A DNA stretch of 64,000 nucleotides from Paenibacillus camerounensis (GTDB lineage: Bacteria > Bacillota > Bacilli > Paenibacillales > Paenibacillaceae), in the NCBI RefSeq assembly GCF_000723885.1, contig NZ_CCDG010000057.1, forward strand, positions 1 to 64,000, given 5' to 3'. The notes below the pieces were generated by a model. The model had not been told where the DNA came from. It saw nothing but the letters and a program-made list of their open reading frames with translations, and did not search any database. Below are positions 44,997 through 55,691 of this stretch, piece after piece (within the stretch, counting starts at the first letter, position 1; each line of letters starts with the position of its first letter). The position numbers were made by a program, and so were the translations under genes.

Positions 44997-45123
44997 ACGT
45001 GTAACTGATACGATCAGGCATGAGTGATTTGCAGTATTTTTGGTTGTAATCCCCTAACTCGGGGTAGTCTAACTTTAGTGTTGGATTGACAACCAGTATG
45101 CTGTATTACTCATGCCTTTTTTG
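44997..45123 (+). promoter_or_regulatory. RAT and conditional terminator of ptsG
   Basis: The RAT segment (about 44997-45030) contains ACTGATACGATCAGGCAT, close to the known GlcT target before B. subtilis ptsG. It overlaps the left arm of a terminator, AGGCATGAGT (45016-45025) pairing with ACTCATGCCT (45108-45117) before a T run. The loop is about 82 bases and contains nested helices GGTTGT/ACAACC (45042-45047 with 45089-45094) and CCCC/GGGG. GlcT binding should block the terminator. Confidence 0.88.
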
Positions 45124-45166
45124 GCGTTTTGTTCGGGGAAAATTATGATTAAGGAAGTGGCCCCTA

Positions 45167-47233
45167 ATGTTTAAAAAGTTGTTCGGCGTATTGCAGAGGG
45201 TCGGTAAAGCGCTCATGCTTCCGGTAGCGATTCTGCCTGCGGCGGGTCTCTTGCTTGGAATCGGCAACATGCTGGTCAATCCTGACTTCCTGCAATATGT
45301 TCCTGCGCTTGAAAATGATGTAGTTCAAGCAATAGCCAATGTATTGATGAACTCGGGACAAATAGTATTTAATAACCTGTCGCTGCTCTTTGCAGTCGGT
45401 GTAGCCATTGGGCTGGCCGGCGGGGAAGGGGTAGCGGGGCTTGCAGCTATCATCGGATTCCTGGTCATGAACGTGACTATGGGTACCGTGCTAGGCATCA
45501 ACGAATGGGTGCTCAGCAAACAGGATTTTGCTTATGCAAGTGTCCTGGGAATACCAACCCTGCAGACCGGGGTGTTCGGCGGTATACTCGTCGGGATACT
45601 GGCGGCATCCATGTATCAGCGGTTCTTCCGTATAGAACTCCCGTCCTATCTTGGATTCTTTGCCGGTAAGCGGTTTGTACCGATCATGACGGCTGTCACT
45701 TCTCTGATTCTCGGTCTCGCACTGACGATCATCTGGCCGCCGATCCAGCACGGGCTGAACTATGTATCGCAGAGTATGATTAATACGAACCTGACGCTAT
45801 CGGCCTTTATTTTCGGGACGATCGAGCGCTCCCTGATTCCGTTCGGCCTGCATCACATTTTCTACTCGCCGTTCTGGTACGAGTTCGGAAGCTACGTCAG
45901 CACAACCACTGGTGAGCTGGTTCGCGGAGACCAGCGGATCTTCATGCAGCAGCTGCGCGACGGGGTGGAATTTACGGCCGGAACATTTACAACCGGTAAA
46001 TATCCGTTTATGATGTTTGGATTGCCTGCGGCGGCGCTCGCGATCTATCATGAAGCACGGCCCGAGAACAAAAAGATTGTAGGAAGCCTAATGGTTTCCG
46101 CTGCGCTCACTTCGTTCCTGACAGGGATTACTGAGCCGCTGGAGTTCTCGTTCCTGTTTGTTGCACCGCTATTGTTCGCAGTACATGCAGTATTTGCAGG
46201 CCTCTCCTTCATGACAATGCAAATCCTGCATGTCAAAATTGGAATGACTTTCTCCGGCGGCTTCATCGACTATGTGCTGTTTGGTATTATTCCGAACCGT
46301 ACGGCCTGGTGGCTGGTTATTCCGGTAGGTCTGGTGATGGCTGCTATCTACTACTTCGGATTCCGTTTTGTAATCCGCAAGTTTAACCTGAAAACTCCGG
46401 GCCGTGAGGATGCATCGGACGATGAGGAGGATGCAGGTGCAGGTGCACAAGCTGTTTCGACAGCGGGTGACGATCTGCCGCGCAACATTCTGTCAGCCCT
46501 GGGCGGCAGAGAAAACATCACTCATCTGGATGCATGTATTACGCGTCTGCGGGTCGAGGTTAAAGATAAAGCGGGCGTGGATAAGAACCGCCTGAAGAAG
46601 CTGGGTGCTTCCGGGGTGCTCGAAGTCGGAAACAACGTTCAGGCAATCTTTGGTACACGTTCCGATACTATCAAGTCACAGATTCAGGATGTCATGAACG
46701 GCAGAACGCCTGCAGCTGCACCGGTTGCCCCGCAGCCTGAGCTTGAGAAGCAGGCAGGGGAGGACGGAGCCGCAATTGTTCCTGAAGATATCGTGTCACC
46801 GGTCAACGGTGAACTGCTTGATATCACGCAGGTGCCTGATGCGGTCTTCTCGCAGAAGATGACGGGCGACGGCTTTGCCTTCCTGTCAGCTGACGGAAAG
46901 ATTGCCTCGCCGGTCTACGGTAAAGTATTCAATGTATTCCCGAGCAAGCATGCCATCGGCATTATGTCCGACGGCGGCAAGGAAGTGCTTGTCCATATCG
47001 GGGTAAATACAGTGAAGCTGAAGGGGCAGGGCTTTACGGTTCTTGTTGAAGAAGGCGACCTGGTAGCAGCCGGACAGCCGATTATGGAAGTGAATCTGGA
47101 GTATGTCAAGGCGAATGCGCCTTCTGTCATTTCACCGGTCATCTTCTCCAATCTGCCGGAGGGCGCAGCTGTAACCCTAAAGAAACCGGGCAAGGTATCA
47201 ATAGGCGACAAGGACATCATCACTATCCAGTAA
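45167..47233 (+). CDS. ptsG: PTS glucose-specific transporter, EIICBA
   Basis: A 688-residue glucose permease of the phosphotransferase system, domains in the order C-B-A. The membrane EIIC runs from about 1 to 410 with [12 protein letters not shown] and [16 protein letters not shown] (about 440-515) has the phosphocysteine in [16 protein letters not shown] (about 535-680) has the phosphohistidine in [13 protein letters not shown] linker rich in Ala/Asp joins C to B. Regulated by the RAT/GlcT system upstream and followed 109 bases later by ptsH. Confidence 0.96.
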   Translation: MFKKLFGVLQRVGKALMLPVAILPAAGLLLGIGNMLVNPDFLQYVPALENDVVQAIANVLMNSGQIVFNNLSLLFAVGVAIGLAGGEGVAGLAAIIGFLVMNVTMGTVLGINEWVLSKQDFAYASVLGIPTLQTGVFGGILVGILAASMYQRFFRIELPSYLGFFAGKRFVPIMTAVTSLILGLALTIIWPPIQHGLNYVSQSMINTNLTLSAFIFGTIERSLIPFGLHHIFYSPFWYEFGSYVSTTTGELVRGDQRIFMQQLRDGVEFTAGTFTTGKYPFMMFGLPAAALAIYHEARPENKKIVGSLMVSAALTSFLTGITEPLEFSFLFVAPLLFAVHAVFAGLSFMTMQILHVKIGMTFSGGFIDYVLFGIIPNRTAWWLVIPVGLVMAAIYYFGFRFVIRKFNLKTPGREDASDDEEDAGAGAQAVSTAGDDLPRNILSALGGRENITHLDACITRLRVEVKDKAGVDKNRLKKLGASGVLEVGNNVQAIFGTRSDTIKSQIQDVMNGRTPAAAPVAPQPELEKQAGEDGAAIVPEDIVSPVNGELLDITQVPDAVFSQKMTGDGFAFLSADGKIASPVYGKVFNVFPSKHAIGIMSDGGKEVLVHIGVNTVKLKGQGFTVLVEEGDLVAAGQPIMEVNLEYVKANAPSVISPVIFSNLPEGAAVTLKKPGKVSIGDKDIITIQ

Positions 47234-47246
47234 AATGTGCAAAGGC

Positions 47247-47281
47247 GCAGCGCATCCATTATACTTTAGTGGAGGCGCTGC
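47247..47281 (+). promoter_or_regulatory. Intercistronic hairpin between ptsG and ptsH
   Basis: GCAGCGC (47247-47253) pairs with GCGCTGC (47275-47281). No T run follows, so it is not a standard terminator. It could mark an RNA processing or stability boundary that lets ptsHI be expressed above ptsG. Confidence 0.5.
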
Positions 47282-47342
47282 CCTCACATATATATGAGCA
47301 ACACTCAACCATACCAAATAACAGAAAGCGAGTTGGATTATT

Positions 47343-47618
47343 ATGCAAAAAACTTTCAAAATTGTTGACGAAGACGGTATTCACGCACGTCCAGCAACTG
47401 CACTGGTAAATACAGCTACTAAATTCAAAGGTACCGAAGCATTTGCAGAAGCTAAAGGCAAAAAAGTAACCCTGAAATCCATTCTGGGCGTATTGTCCCT
47501 GGGTCTGGAAGCAGGCGACACATTGACCCTGATCACTGAAGGCGCAGAAGAGGCTGAAGCACTGAGCGCACTGCAGGATGTAATGGTCAAAGAAGGGCTG
47601 GGAGAAATTAATGAGTAA
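47343..47618 (+). CDS. ptsH: Phosphocarrier protein HPr
   Basis: A 91-residue HPr. The EI-phosphorylated histidine is in [10 protein letters not shown] (His15 region) and the HprK-regulated serine in [11 protein letters not shown] (Ser46 region), so it can serve both in sugar transport and in CcpA-mediated catabolite repression. AGCGAG lies before ATG 47343. The stop overlaps the ptsI start by eight bases. Confidence 0.96.
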   Translation: MQKTFKIVDEDGIHARPATALVNTATKFKGTEAFAEAKGKKVTLKSILGVLSLGLEAGDTLTLITEGAEEAEALSALQDVMVKEGLGEINE

Positions 47619-49323
47619 AATTTCAGGAATCGCGGCTTCAGCAGGTATTGCCGTAGCCCGTGCATTTATCCTGGAACATCCGGATTATACTATTACCAAG
47701 ACTGCAGTAAGCGACGTGGAAGCTGAGCTGGTCAAGTTGCAGGACGCCCTGGATAAGTCCAAGGGTGAACTGCAGGCCATCAAGGAGCGCACGCTTGCTG
47801 AGCTGGGCGAAAAGAAAGCTGAGATTTTCGAATCCCACCTGCTGATTCTTGAAGATCCTGAGCTGATTAGCCCGGTAATGGATAAAATCCGTGAAGAAGC
47901 GGTTAATGCAGACTATGCTCTTAATGAAGTTGCGTCACAGTTTGTTTCGATGTTCGAGAATATGAAGAGCGCCTACCTGCAGGAACGTGCTGCCGATATG
48001 CGCGATGTAACCAAGCGCGTACTTAATCACCTGCTGGGCATTCACTACATCAGCCCTGCTGAGATCAGTGAAGAGGTTATCGTTATTGCACAGGATCTGA
48101 CACCTTCGGATACTGCGCAGCTTAACCGTAACTTCGTTAAAGGCTTCACCACCAATATCGGCGGACGTACGTCACACTCGGCAATTATGGCCCGTTCCCT
48201 GGAAATTCCGGCGGTTGTCGGCACCAAAAATGTGCTGTCCCTGGTAAAAGCAGGCGATTTGGTTATCGTTGACGGTTTGAGCGGCGATGTGCTGATCAAT
48301 CCTAGCGAGGCTGAGGTGGCTGAGTACAAAACGAAGCAGGAAGCTTACGATCTGCAAATCGCCGAGTGGAAAAAGCTCCGTGATGAAGCGACCGTATCTG
48401 CTGACGGCAAGCATGTCGAGCTGGCTGCTAACATTGGTACGCCAAATGACGTTACGGGTGTTATTGAGAACGGCGGCGAAGGCGTAGGCCTGTACCGTAC
48501 GGAATTCCTTTATATGGGCCGCGACAAGCTGCCTTCTGAAGAAGTACAGTACAATGCGTACCGCACCGTGCTTGAGAACATGAAAGGCAAGCCGGTTGTT
48601 GTCCGTACACTGGATATCGGCGGGGACAAGGAGCTTCCATACCTGGAGCTGCCTAAGGAAATGAATCCGTTCCTCGGATTCCGTGCGATCCGTCTTTGTC
48701 TGGACCGTCAGGATATCTTCCGTACCCAGCTGCGTGCCCTGCTCAGAGCAAGTGCCCACGGCGACCTGCGGATCATGTTCCCGATGATCGCTACACTTGG
48801 TGAATTCCGTGCAGCCCGTGACCTCCTGCTTGAGGAGAAAGCGAAGCTGCGTGAAGAAGGCAAGGAAGTGTCCGATAATATCCAGCTGGGTATTATGGTT
48901 GAGATTCCTTCAACTGCGGTACTGGCTGACCAGTTCGCGAAGGAAGTTGATTTCTTCAGTATCGGAACAAATGACCTTATTCAATATACAATGGCTGCCG
49001 ACCGCATGAATGAGCAGGTATCCTACCTGTATCAGCCATACAATCCGGCAATTCTGCGTCTGGTCAAAATTGTGATCGACGCGGCACACGCTGAAGGCAA
49101 ATGGACAGGTATGTGCGGTGAAATGGCCGGTGACTCCACCGCGATTCCGCTTCTGCTCGGCCTGGGTCTTGATGAATTCAGCATGAGCGCCACTTCCATC
49201 CTGCCGGCACGCAGCCAGATTTCCAAGCTGTCTGCTGCAGAAATGAAGGAAATGGCTGCCAAAGCGCTGCAGCTCGGTACTGCCGAGGAAGTAGCTGCAC
49301 TTGTGCAGAGCAGCGTGAAGTAA
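47611..49323 (+). CDS. ptsI: PTS enzyme I (phosphoenolpyruvate-protein phosphotransferase)
   Basis: A 570-residue enzyme I that moves phosphate from PEP to HPr. The active histidine lies in [21 protein letters not shown] (residues about 185-205), with the PEP-binding barrel holding [13 protein letters not shown] and the C-terminal signature [18 protein letters not shown] and MCGEMAGD. Length is standard. It overlaps ptsH, and a terminator follows, closing the glcT-controlled glucose operon. Confidence 0.96.
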   Translation: MSKISGIAASAGIAVARAFILEHPDYTITKTAVSDVEAELVKLQDALDKSKGELQAIKERTLAELGEKKAEIFESHLLILEDPELISPVMDKIREEAVNADYALNEVASQFVSMFENMKSAYLQERAADMRDVTKRVLNHLLGIHYISPAEISEEVIVIAQDLTPSDTAQLNRNFVKGFTTNIGGRTSHSAIMARSLEIPAVVGTKNVLSLVKAGDLVIVDGLSGDVLINPSEAEVAEYKTKQEAYDLQIAEWKKLRDEATVSADGKHVELAANIGTPNDVTGVIENGGEGVGLYRTEFLYMGRDKLPSEEVQYNAYRTVLENMKGKPVVVRTLDIGGDKELPYLELPKEMNPFLGFRAIRLCLDRQDIFRTQLRALLRASAHGDLRIMFPMIATLGEFRAARDLLLEEKAKLREEGKEVSDNIQLGIMVEIPSTAVLADQFAKEVDFFSIGTNDLIQYTMAADRMNEQVSYLYQPYNPAILRLVKIVIDAAHAEGKWTGMCGEMAGDSTAIPLLLGLGLDEFSMSATSILPARSQISKLSAAEMKEMAAKALQLGTAEEVAALVQSSVK

Positions 49324-49375
49324 TTCTTTTTAAGCAAACTCCGTTTTGGCAAGTTCACTTTTCCAACTACTTTAT

Positions 49376-49407
49376 GCCGGTCTCCTGACAAGGGGGCCGG
49401 TTTTTTT
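49376..49407 (+). terminator. Terminator of ptsGHI
   Basis: GCCGGTCTCC pairs with GGGGGCCGG(T) (G-T pair) around TGACAA, followed by seven T. Confidence 0.8.
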
Positions 49408-49486
49408 ATTCCGCAAGCCCGGAACAGCAGAAGCCTGCCGCTTTTCTTATACTTAAGGCACATTTACGAGAAAAGGCGGATATAGT

Positions 49487-50725
49487 GTGCGAAAATTACA
49501 GGCTTCTGGGGTGTACCTTTTAATGATGTTCATGGCGGCGTTTGCAGGCAGTACGATATTCACCACCTACAGTATTTACTATGTGACTGAGCTTGGGCTC
49601 CGGCCGCTTGAGCTGCTGCTGATTGGGACGGTGTTAGAAATTACTGTGCTTGTCTTTGAGGGGATTACCGGTGCTGTTGCTGATCTGTACAGCCGCAGAC
49701 TGTCGGTCATTATCGGGTTGACAGTCATGGGCTGCGGTTTTCTGCTGGAAGGGTGCATTATCTGGTTTGCCGGCCAGGGATCTCCTGTACCGGCAGTGGT
49801 ATGGGTTATGGCTGCCCAGCTGCTGTTCGGCCTCGGCTGGACCTTTGTCAGCGGTGCCGATACAGCCTGGATCATGGATGAGCTGGGTGAGGAGAAAGCC
49901 GGGACGATCTTCATGAAGGCGGAAAAAGCTTCCCTCGCCGCATCCCTGCTCGGCGCCGGAACTAGTGTGGGCTTATCGCTTGCAGCTCCGAATCTGCCCT
50001 TAATTGCCGGAGGTGCAATGTATCTGATTCTGGGGGCCGGCCTAGTCTTCCTGATGAAGGAAACAGGATTTGTGCGGCAGGAACGGCCAGCCGGCTCTCC
50101 GCTCAAGGCTTGGGCGTGTACCTGGCGCAGCGGGGCCGGCATAATTGCCGGGAGCCCGCTGCTGCTTATGCTGGCTGTCGTCAGCCTGTTCGGCGGAGCG
50201 GCTTCAGAAGGATATGACCGGCTATGGCAGATTCATTTAATAGAAGGAATCGGTTTTCCGGACAGCGCTCTCTCGATGGCAGTATGGTTCGGCATCATCA
50301 GCGTCCTTTCTACACTGCTGGCAATACCAGCTGTACATCTGGCTGAACGCAGAATAAATATGCAGAAGGAGAAGCTGCTCACCGCAGTCCTGCTGGTGTT
50401 GATATTAGTCAGAATCGGGGCTATTCTTCTGCTTGCACTCGCCCCCGGCTTCTACACGGCCCTGGCGGCTGTGCTGCTGCTGGCAGCTGCAGGTGCTGTA
50501 AGCGGGCCGGTGCATAAGACCTGGCTCAATATGCGTCTTGAGAGCAGTACCCGGGCGACGGTGCTCTCCATGGTCAGCCAGGCGGATGCCCTTGGACAGA
50601 CTGCGGGCGGTCCGGCAGTCGGATACATAGGCAGCCGGTTTTCTGTCCGTGCCTCCCTGCTGGCAGCTGCTCTGCTGCTGCTTCCGGTTGCCGGCTTATT
50701 CGGCAGACTGCTGCGCAAACAGTAG
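49487..50725 (+). CDS. MFS transporter
   Basis: A 412-residue major facilitator with about twelve membrane helices. The loop 2-3 motif appears as GAVADLYSRRLSVIIG (G-x-x-x-D-x-x-x-R-R). The 5th helix region and the late LNMRLESSTRATVLSMVSQADALGQTAGGPAVGYIGSRFSVR block (about residues 345-387) resemble small-molecule/tetracycline-type efflux carriers. Substrate unknown. GTG 49487 is set by AAAGGCGGA six bases upstream. It stands alone between terminators. Confidence 0.87.
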   Translation: MRKLQASGVYLLMMFMAAFAGSTIFTTYSIYYVTELGLRPLELLLIGTVLEITVLVFEGITGAVADLYSRRLSVIIGLTVMGCGFLLEGCIIWFAGQGSPVPAVVWVMAAQLLFGLGWTFVSGADTAWIMDELGEEKAGTIFMKAEKASLAASLLGAGTSVGLSLAAPNLPLIAGGAMYLILGAGLVFLMKETGFVRQERPAGSPLKAWACTWRSGAGIIAGSPLLLMLAVVSLFGGAASEGYDRLWQIHLIEGIGFPDSALSMAVWFGIISVLSTLLAIPAVHLAERRINMQKEKLLTAVLLVLILVRIGAILLLALAPGFYTALAAVLLLAAAGAVSGPVHKTWLNMRLESSTRATVLSMVSQADALGQTAGGPAVGYIGSRFSVRASLLAAALLLLPVAGLFGRLLRKQ

Positions 50726-50751
50726 AAAGGCTGGCTGGTCCAAATAAAAAG

Positions 50752-50793
50752 GAAAACCCCCGAAATCCCGCTCTGCCGGGTTCGGGGGTTTTC
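50752..50793 (+). terminator. Terminator after the MFS gene
   Basis: GAAAACCCCCGAA pairs with TTCGGGGGTTTTC, with an inner CCCG/CGGG helix; likely bidirectional. Confidence 0.9.
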
Positions 50794-51160
50794 AGCGTGG
50801 AGCTGGCTCATGCGGTTACAGCAATTGGCAGTGGCGCTCTGCCGGATTACACTCTATACTTCCGGTAAAGCAGGCGCTTTCTTATTTTCACTTAAAGGAT
50901 TGACTGAAAATGTCGATATATGTAATGTAGAATGCAGAATAGGCTGCTGGACCCAAACCTGTGAACATAGTGTTACATATACTATTTTGAGCCAAGTTAT
51001 TAGCTTGAACTCAGAGTACGGGCTTCCGCTACACACCGCTTGCAACTCCGTGCAAGTATGTTTTATGAATGATGTGTTAATAGATTTAATAACTGGAATG
51101 AAGCAAGGTGATCCGTTCACTGGTTGTAATCCATAGTGAGCAGCAGGATGGTGATATTGA
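50794..51160 (+). promoter_or_regulatory. Upstream region of the pullulanase gene, possible promoter at 50900-50928
   Basis: About 370 bases without a believable gene. TTGACT (50900-50905), 17 bases, TAATGT (50923-50928) is a moderate promoter; TTGCAA with TTATGA near 51040-51070 is an alternative. A 108-codon frame here looks spurious (see rejected items). Confidence 0.35.
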
Positions 51161-53557
51161 ATGAACAGTAATTATATGAATGCAGAGACCGTACTTGAAA
51201 CCTATGAAGGCAATGATCTTGGCCTGACCTATACCGCAGCGCGCAGCCAGTTTAAGGTGTGGGCGCCGACAGCTTTTACCTTATCACTCGTCCTGTATGA
51301 GACTGGAGGGAGCGAAGCCGGGTCTTCGCTGATTTTCGGCAGGGACAGCGGACGGATTGTGCCGATGCAGCGCGGGGAAGGCGGCATCTGGCAGGTAGAG
51401 GTACCCGGGGATTTAAAGGGAAAATTCTATATGTACCGCACGATTTTTGAGAACGGAACGATTAATGAAGCTGCAGATCCATATGCAGCGGCTGTTTCGG
51501 CCAACGGTGTACGGTCAGCTGTTGTAGACCTGCGGGAGACTGATCCTGCAGGCTGGCAAGGTGACAAGGCGCCGCGGCTCGCGCATCCGGCTGATGCTGT
51601 TATCTATGAGCTGCATGTACGTGATTTCTCGGCGCACGAAAGCTCTGGAATGGTGCATAAGGGCAAGTTCAAGGCTTTTACCGAAACGGGTCTGAGGGAC
51701 GCAGCCGGTAACGCGCTGGGCATTGATCATCTGGCTGAGCTGGGCATCACGCATGTGCATCTGCTGCCGGTATTTGATTATCAGACAGTCGATGAGCTGA
51801 ACGGGGCCGGAGCCGGACCGCGGCCGGATTATTACACAGAATACAACTGGGGCTATGACCCTCAGCATTACAATGTTCCGGAAGGCTCTTACAGTACCAA
51901 TCCTTCAGTGCCTGGCACGCGCATCCGTGAGTTCAAGGAGATGGTGCAGGCGCTGCACAGCAAAGGGATCGCTGTAATAATGGATGTGGTCTATAACCAC
52001 ACCTATGCGTATGAAAAGGGTCCTTTCGAACCGCTGGTGCCTGATTATTTCTACCGCCGGGACTATCTGGGCCGGTTATCGAACGGCTCCGGTGTCGGCA
52101 ATGAGCTGGCGACGGAGCGGCCGATGGTCCGCAAATTCATCAAAGATTCGCTTGCTTACTGGGCTTCCGAATATCACATTGACGGCTTCCGCTTTGATCT
52201 GATGGGACTGATGGACAGCGTGACAATCCGTGAGATTACCGAAGAATTGCGGCTTAACATTAATCCGGAGCTGCTGATTTACGGGGAGCCCTGGACGGGC
52301 GGAGATTCGCCGCTGGCTGCGAAGACCCTCAAAGGCGTACAGCGCGGCAAAGGCTATGCGGTATTTAACGATAACTTCCGCTCAGCAATCAAGGGAGACA
52401 GCGACGGCTGGGGCAGAGGTTTCGTTACCGGTGAATATGGCAAGGAAGGAGCCGTGGCAGCGGGAATTAAGGGAGCAATCCATGATTTCACTGATTCTCC
52501 GGTAGAGACGGTCAATTATGTAACTGCACATGATAACCTCAATCTGTGGGATAAGATACTTGCCTCACAAGGGCTTAGACAGGCGGCCAATCTGCCTGAG
52601 CTGGAGAACGGCAGGCTGTTGCGGGGCGGAGATCTGGAGGCGGCTGTTCAGGCGGCCGATCCGTACTTCGCCGTCTCTCCGGATAATATTCTGGGTAATG
52701 AAACGGTGCGCCGTTCCCTGCTGGCGAACGGCCTGATACTGACCTCACAGGGCATACCGTTCATTCAGGCCGGGGATGAAATGCTGCGCAGCAAATACGG
52801 TGATCATAACAGCTACCGGAGCCCGGATGTTATTAATGCGGTGCGCTGGGGCCTTAAGCAGAGCTTTATGCCGGTCTTCCAATATTATAAAGGCCTGATT
52901 GAGCTTCGCCGGCAGCATCCCGCCTTCCGCCTGCACGGGCGTCAGGAAATTGAGCGTTCCCTGGAATTTCTCCGCTGTGACGGCGGTGTTGTGGCCTATA
53001 TGCTGAAGGATCATGCAGGCGGTGATGTCTGGAACAACATTATTGTTATCTTCAATGCCAACACAGAGAAGGTCGTGCAGCAGCTTCCGCATACCGCCGG
53101 AGGCTGGAACATTGTTGCCGATCATAGCTATGCCGGAACCGAAGCCTTCCGGATTTCCGGTGAGCAAGAGGTTGAGGTAGAAGGCTTGTCGATGATGGTG
53201 CTGTATGACAGCCATGGTGAGCCTGCGCCGCACTCCAAAATCATTGAAGTCCATTATGACCGCCCTGACGGCGATTACCGGGGCTGGAATCTCTGGATCT
53301 GGGGTACAGGTATTCAGGACGGGCAATGCGATTTCAAATATATGGAGAACGGGCGGGCTGTAGCAATTATTGAAGCCGAGATCGGTGCACAATCTGTCGG
53401 CTACATTCTGAGGCTGAATGACTGGGAAGAGAAGGCGACGGACGGGGACCGGTTTATTGACTGCTCAGGCAGCGGGCAGCGGATTAAAGTGCTGGTGCGC
53501 GAACGCAAACAGAATGGAACGGGGCATGGTGATGATCCGCTGACACTGTCCTGTTAA
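51161..53557 (+). CDS. Type I pullulanase with C-terminal CBM41-like domain
   Basis: A 798-residue GH13 debranching enzyme that cleaves alpha-1,6 bonds in pullulan and glycogen/starch fragments. An N-terminal CBM48-like domain (about 20-125: YTAARSQFKVWAPTAFTLSL) precedes the catalytic barrel (about 145-600) with the pullulanase marker YNWGYDP, nucleophile D346 (DGFRFDLMG), acid/base E376 (YGEPW) and D458 (TAHDN). Residues about 690-790 (VHYDRPDGDYRGWNLWIWG, then NDWEEKATDGDRF) look like a CBM41 starch-binding module, which normally sits at the N terminus. No signal peptide, so probably intracellular. Confidence 0.93.
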   Translation: MNSNYMNAETVLETYEGNDLGLTYTAARSQFKVWAPTAFTLSLVLYETGGSEAGSSLIFGRDSGRIVPMQRGEGGIWQVEVPGDLKGKFYMYRTIFENGTINEAADPYAAAVSANGVRSAVVDLRETDPAGWQGDKAPRLAHPADAVIYELHVRDFSAHESSGMVHKGKFKAFTETGLRDAAGNALGIDHLAELGITHVHLLPVFDYQTVDELNGAGAGPRPDYYTEYNWGYDPQHYNVPEGSYSTNPSVPGTRIREFKEMVQALHSKGIAVIMDVVYNHTYAYEKGPFEPLVPDYFYRRDYLGRLSNGSGVGNELATERPMVRKFIKDSLAYWASEYHIDGFRFDLMGLMDSVTIREITEELRLNINPELLIYGEPWTGGDSPLAAKTLKGVQRGKGYAVFNDNFRSAIKGDSDGWGRGFVTGEYGKEGAVAAGIKGAIHDFTDSPVETVNYVTAHDNLNLWDKILASQGLRQAANLPELENGRLLRGGDLEAAVQAADPYFAVSPDNILGNETVRRSLLANGLILTSQGIPFIQAGDEMLRSKYGDHNSYRSPDVINAVRWGLKQSFMPVFQYYKGLIELRRQHPAFRLHGRQEIERSLEFLRCDGGVVAYMLKDHAGGDVWNNIIVIFNANTEKVVQQLPHTAGGWNIVADHSYAGTEAFRISGEQEVEVEGLSMMVLYDSHGEPAPHSKIIEVHYDRPDGDYRGWNLWIWGTGIQDGQCDFKYMENGRAVAIIEAEIGAQSVGYILRLNDWEEKATDGDRFIDCSGSGQRIKVLVRERKQNGTGHGDDPLTLSC

Positions 53558-53584
53558 CGGATTTTGATAGATAGCTGATACTCG

Positions 53585-53630
53585 ACATAAAGGCGCCCCT
53601 GCCGTTTTACGGCTTCAGGGGCGCCTTTAT
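53585..53630. terminator. Bidirectional terminator between pullulanase and GGDEF genes
   Basis: A perfect 16-bp inverted repeat (53585-53600 with 53615-53630) with a 14-base loop, centred between the two convergent genes. Confidence 0.8.
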
Positions 53631-53647
53631 GTATAAAAACTAGGCTG

Positions 53648-55255
53648 CTATTTGGTATTCCGGTCTGAATACTCTTCGTCTGCCAGCTCGTTGTACAGGC
53701 TCGCCTCGTTCCCTCCGTGATTCTTGGAGCGGTACATCGCCAGGTCGGCTGCGCGGAGCAGCTCATTGATACTGGAGCCGTGCTGCGGATACAGGGCTAC
53801 CCCGATACTGGCTGAAGTATGAAAGCTGGACCCGTTACTCACAGACCAGGTTTTGTTGAACAGCTGCAGCAGCCGCTGGAGGATCTCATCCAGCATTTCC
53901 GGGCTGGTGAACCGGTGCAGCACTACGGCGAATTCATCGCCGCCGATACGGAAGGCCTGGCCGGTACCCTTGACGGTCTGCTGCAGCTCACGGGACAGCA
54001 GCTGCAGAAACTCATCGCCGGCGAGGTGGCCGAGGGTATCGTTCAGCTGTTTGAACCGGTCGCAGTCAAGCAGCGCCAGTGCGATTTCCTGTCTGCGCTC
54101 TTCCGGCTGGGTAATCAGGTTCTCCATATACATTTTAAAATGCGCCCGGTTCGGGATTGCTGTCAGATGATCATAGAAGGCGAGCCTATGCAGCCGCTCC
54201 TCATGCTGCTTGCGCTGCGTAATCTCCCGGGAAACCAGCATGAATTGTACCGGAAGATCCTTCCTGCCGCTGATTGGCGATACCTTTGTTTCGAGCCATA
54301 CCCAATGCCCTTCCGCAGAACGCATACGCAGCTCGGAGATCCGGGAGGTACCCTGTACAGCGCTCTTCAGCTTCGCCCAGGAAATTTCTGCTTCACGGAT
54401 ATAGTTGGTAAGGGGGGAGCCCTTCTCCGGAATATAACCGAGCACGCCGGCATGTGAAGGGGAGGCATACAGAATCAGGCCGTTTGGATCGGTCAAAATA
54501 ATAAAGTCCGACATCGTTTCGCCAATAAGCTGGTGCAGCGATTTTTCCTCCATCATCTCATTCTGCAGTGAAATCAGCCTGCGGCAGAGGTAGATGATGA
54601 CCAGAATCAGCAGGAACAGGAACAGGGAGTATACGCCAAAAACAGCGCTCTTCTTCTCCCGGAATTCAAGGGTAATCTGCTGGGCGTAGTTGTCGATCAG
54701 ACTCTCTGCCTCATCCAGACTGCTGCGTGTCTCCATCAGCTGGGTATTAATAAGGGAAGGGGAATAATTGACCGGACTCCAGTCGCTTTGAACCCGCCGG
54801 GCGATGAGGTCGCGGCCTGCTTCCTTCCACGTTTCAAATGAGCTGTCAAAGCCGGCAAGCTTACTCCTCAGATCACTCAGCAGCAGCTCGCTCTGCTTCA
54901 TTCCGCTGTATGGATTGTCCAGATTGTTGATATTATAGCTGGCCATAGTCAGGCGCTGCTTGATCTCGGAGTTGTTATCTTCAAAGCTCTGGGCAAAAAG
55001 GCCAAGCTGTTCGCTTGTGATGCCGGAATTCATGGCTGCATGCAGGGAGACAGCACCCTGATACAGATCGCGGTCAGCATTCAGGATCAGCTCTGAATTC
55101 TGGTACACGTCGCTATAGAGGGAATCTGAAAGCCTGTTCATTGTGTTGTTTAAATAGAGCAGGGAAGCGGTGCTGATCAATACCAGAAGCACTGAGAAAG
55201 CGGCGAATACAATAATCAATTTGCGTGTGTTTTTATTTTTGGACAAGACTGCCAC
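53648..55255 (-). CDS. Membrane PAS-GGDEF protein (probable diguanylate cyclase)
   Basis: About 535 residues. TM1 (about 12-36) and TM2 (about 205-226) bracket an extracellular helical sensor; a PAS domain (about 240-350) and a GGDEF domain (about 365-525) follow in the cytoplasm. The active-site loop is intact GGDEF (FRIGGDEFAVVL) with DLTAIPNR-type start (HDLTAIPN reads YDHLTAIPNR here), so it should make cyclic di-GMP. There is no EAL domain. GTG 55255, six bases after AGAGG, is preferred; ATG 55261 abuts that ribosome site. Confidence 0.9.
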   Translation of the reverse strand: MAVLSKNKNTRKLIIVFAAFSVLLVLISTASLLYLNNTMNRLSDSLYSDVYQNSELILNADRDLYQGAVSLHAAMNSGITSEQLGLFAQSFEDNNSEIKQRLTMASYNINNLDNPYSGMKQSELLLSDLRSKLAGFDSSFETWKEAGRDLIARRVQSDWSPVNYSPSLINTQLMETRSSLDEAESLIDNYAQQITLEFREKKSAVFGVYSLFLFLLILVIIYLCRRLISLQNEMMEEKSLHQLIGETMSDFIILTDPNGLILYASPSHAGVLGYIPEKGSPLTNYIREAEISWAKLKSAVQGTSRISELRMRSAEGHWVWLETKVSPISGRKDLPVQFMLVSREITQRKQHEERLHRLAFYDHLTAIPNRAHFKMYMENLITQPEERRQEIALALLDCDRFKQLNDTLGHLAGDEFLQLLSRELQQTVKGTGQAFRIGGDEFAVVLHRFTSPEMLDEILQRLLQLFNKTWSVSNGSSFHTSASIGVALYPQHGSSINELLRAADLAMYRSKNHGGNEASLYNELADEEYSDRNTK

Positions 55256-55261
55256 AGTCAT

Positions 55262-55691
55262 CCTCTCCCCGCATCAAACTTTAGAAAATTCATTGCTGTG
55301 TGCAAGAAACATGCGGTGCTGATCGCCTGCGGCTCTAAGCCGGACAGGGACTGGAGGAGGGGTCAAAAAGTTACAGGAAAGCTCAGCTTCCGTACGATTA
55401 ACAATTCTTCTCAGCAGTCAGGGATATCCCCGAATTAGCAATAAAACGGGCAGGAGGGCTTCCGTCAGCGTATGTATCATGCTTGTATAAAGAAATTTTA
55501 CTACAAACTCTAAAATTATGTATTGGACCCTACAGACTATTTGTATTCCAGCCCTTGAAACCTATTACCCAACTTTTATATAAACGATACTCCTCCCGGC
55601 ATATAAAATAACTACACATAACAGCGCCTTTACAGGGATGCGGACTCAGGTGCTTTGATCGGACACCTGAAAAGTATACATTCTTCTGATT
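55262..55691. other. Gap of 430 bases without an identified element
   Basis: Between the GGDEF gene and the terminator of the MacB operon. I looked for a cyclic di-GMP riboswitch, a T-box and the repeat families of this window and found none; only scattered A+T-rich sequence is seen. Confidence 0.5.

Noticed and set aside
48172-48759. A 195-codon frame antisense to ptsI
   Set aside because: Shadow of a well-conserved gene.
50810-51136. A 108-codon frame upstream of the pullulanase gene
   Set aside because: No ribosome site, Cys-rich random-looking protein with no family features, and probable promoter sequences inside it.
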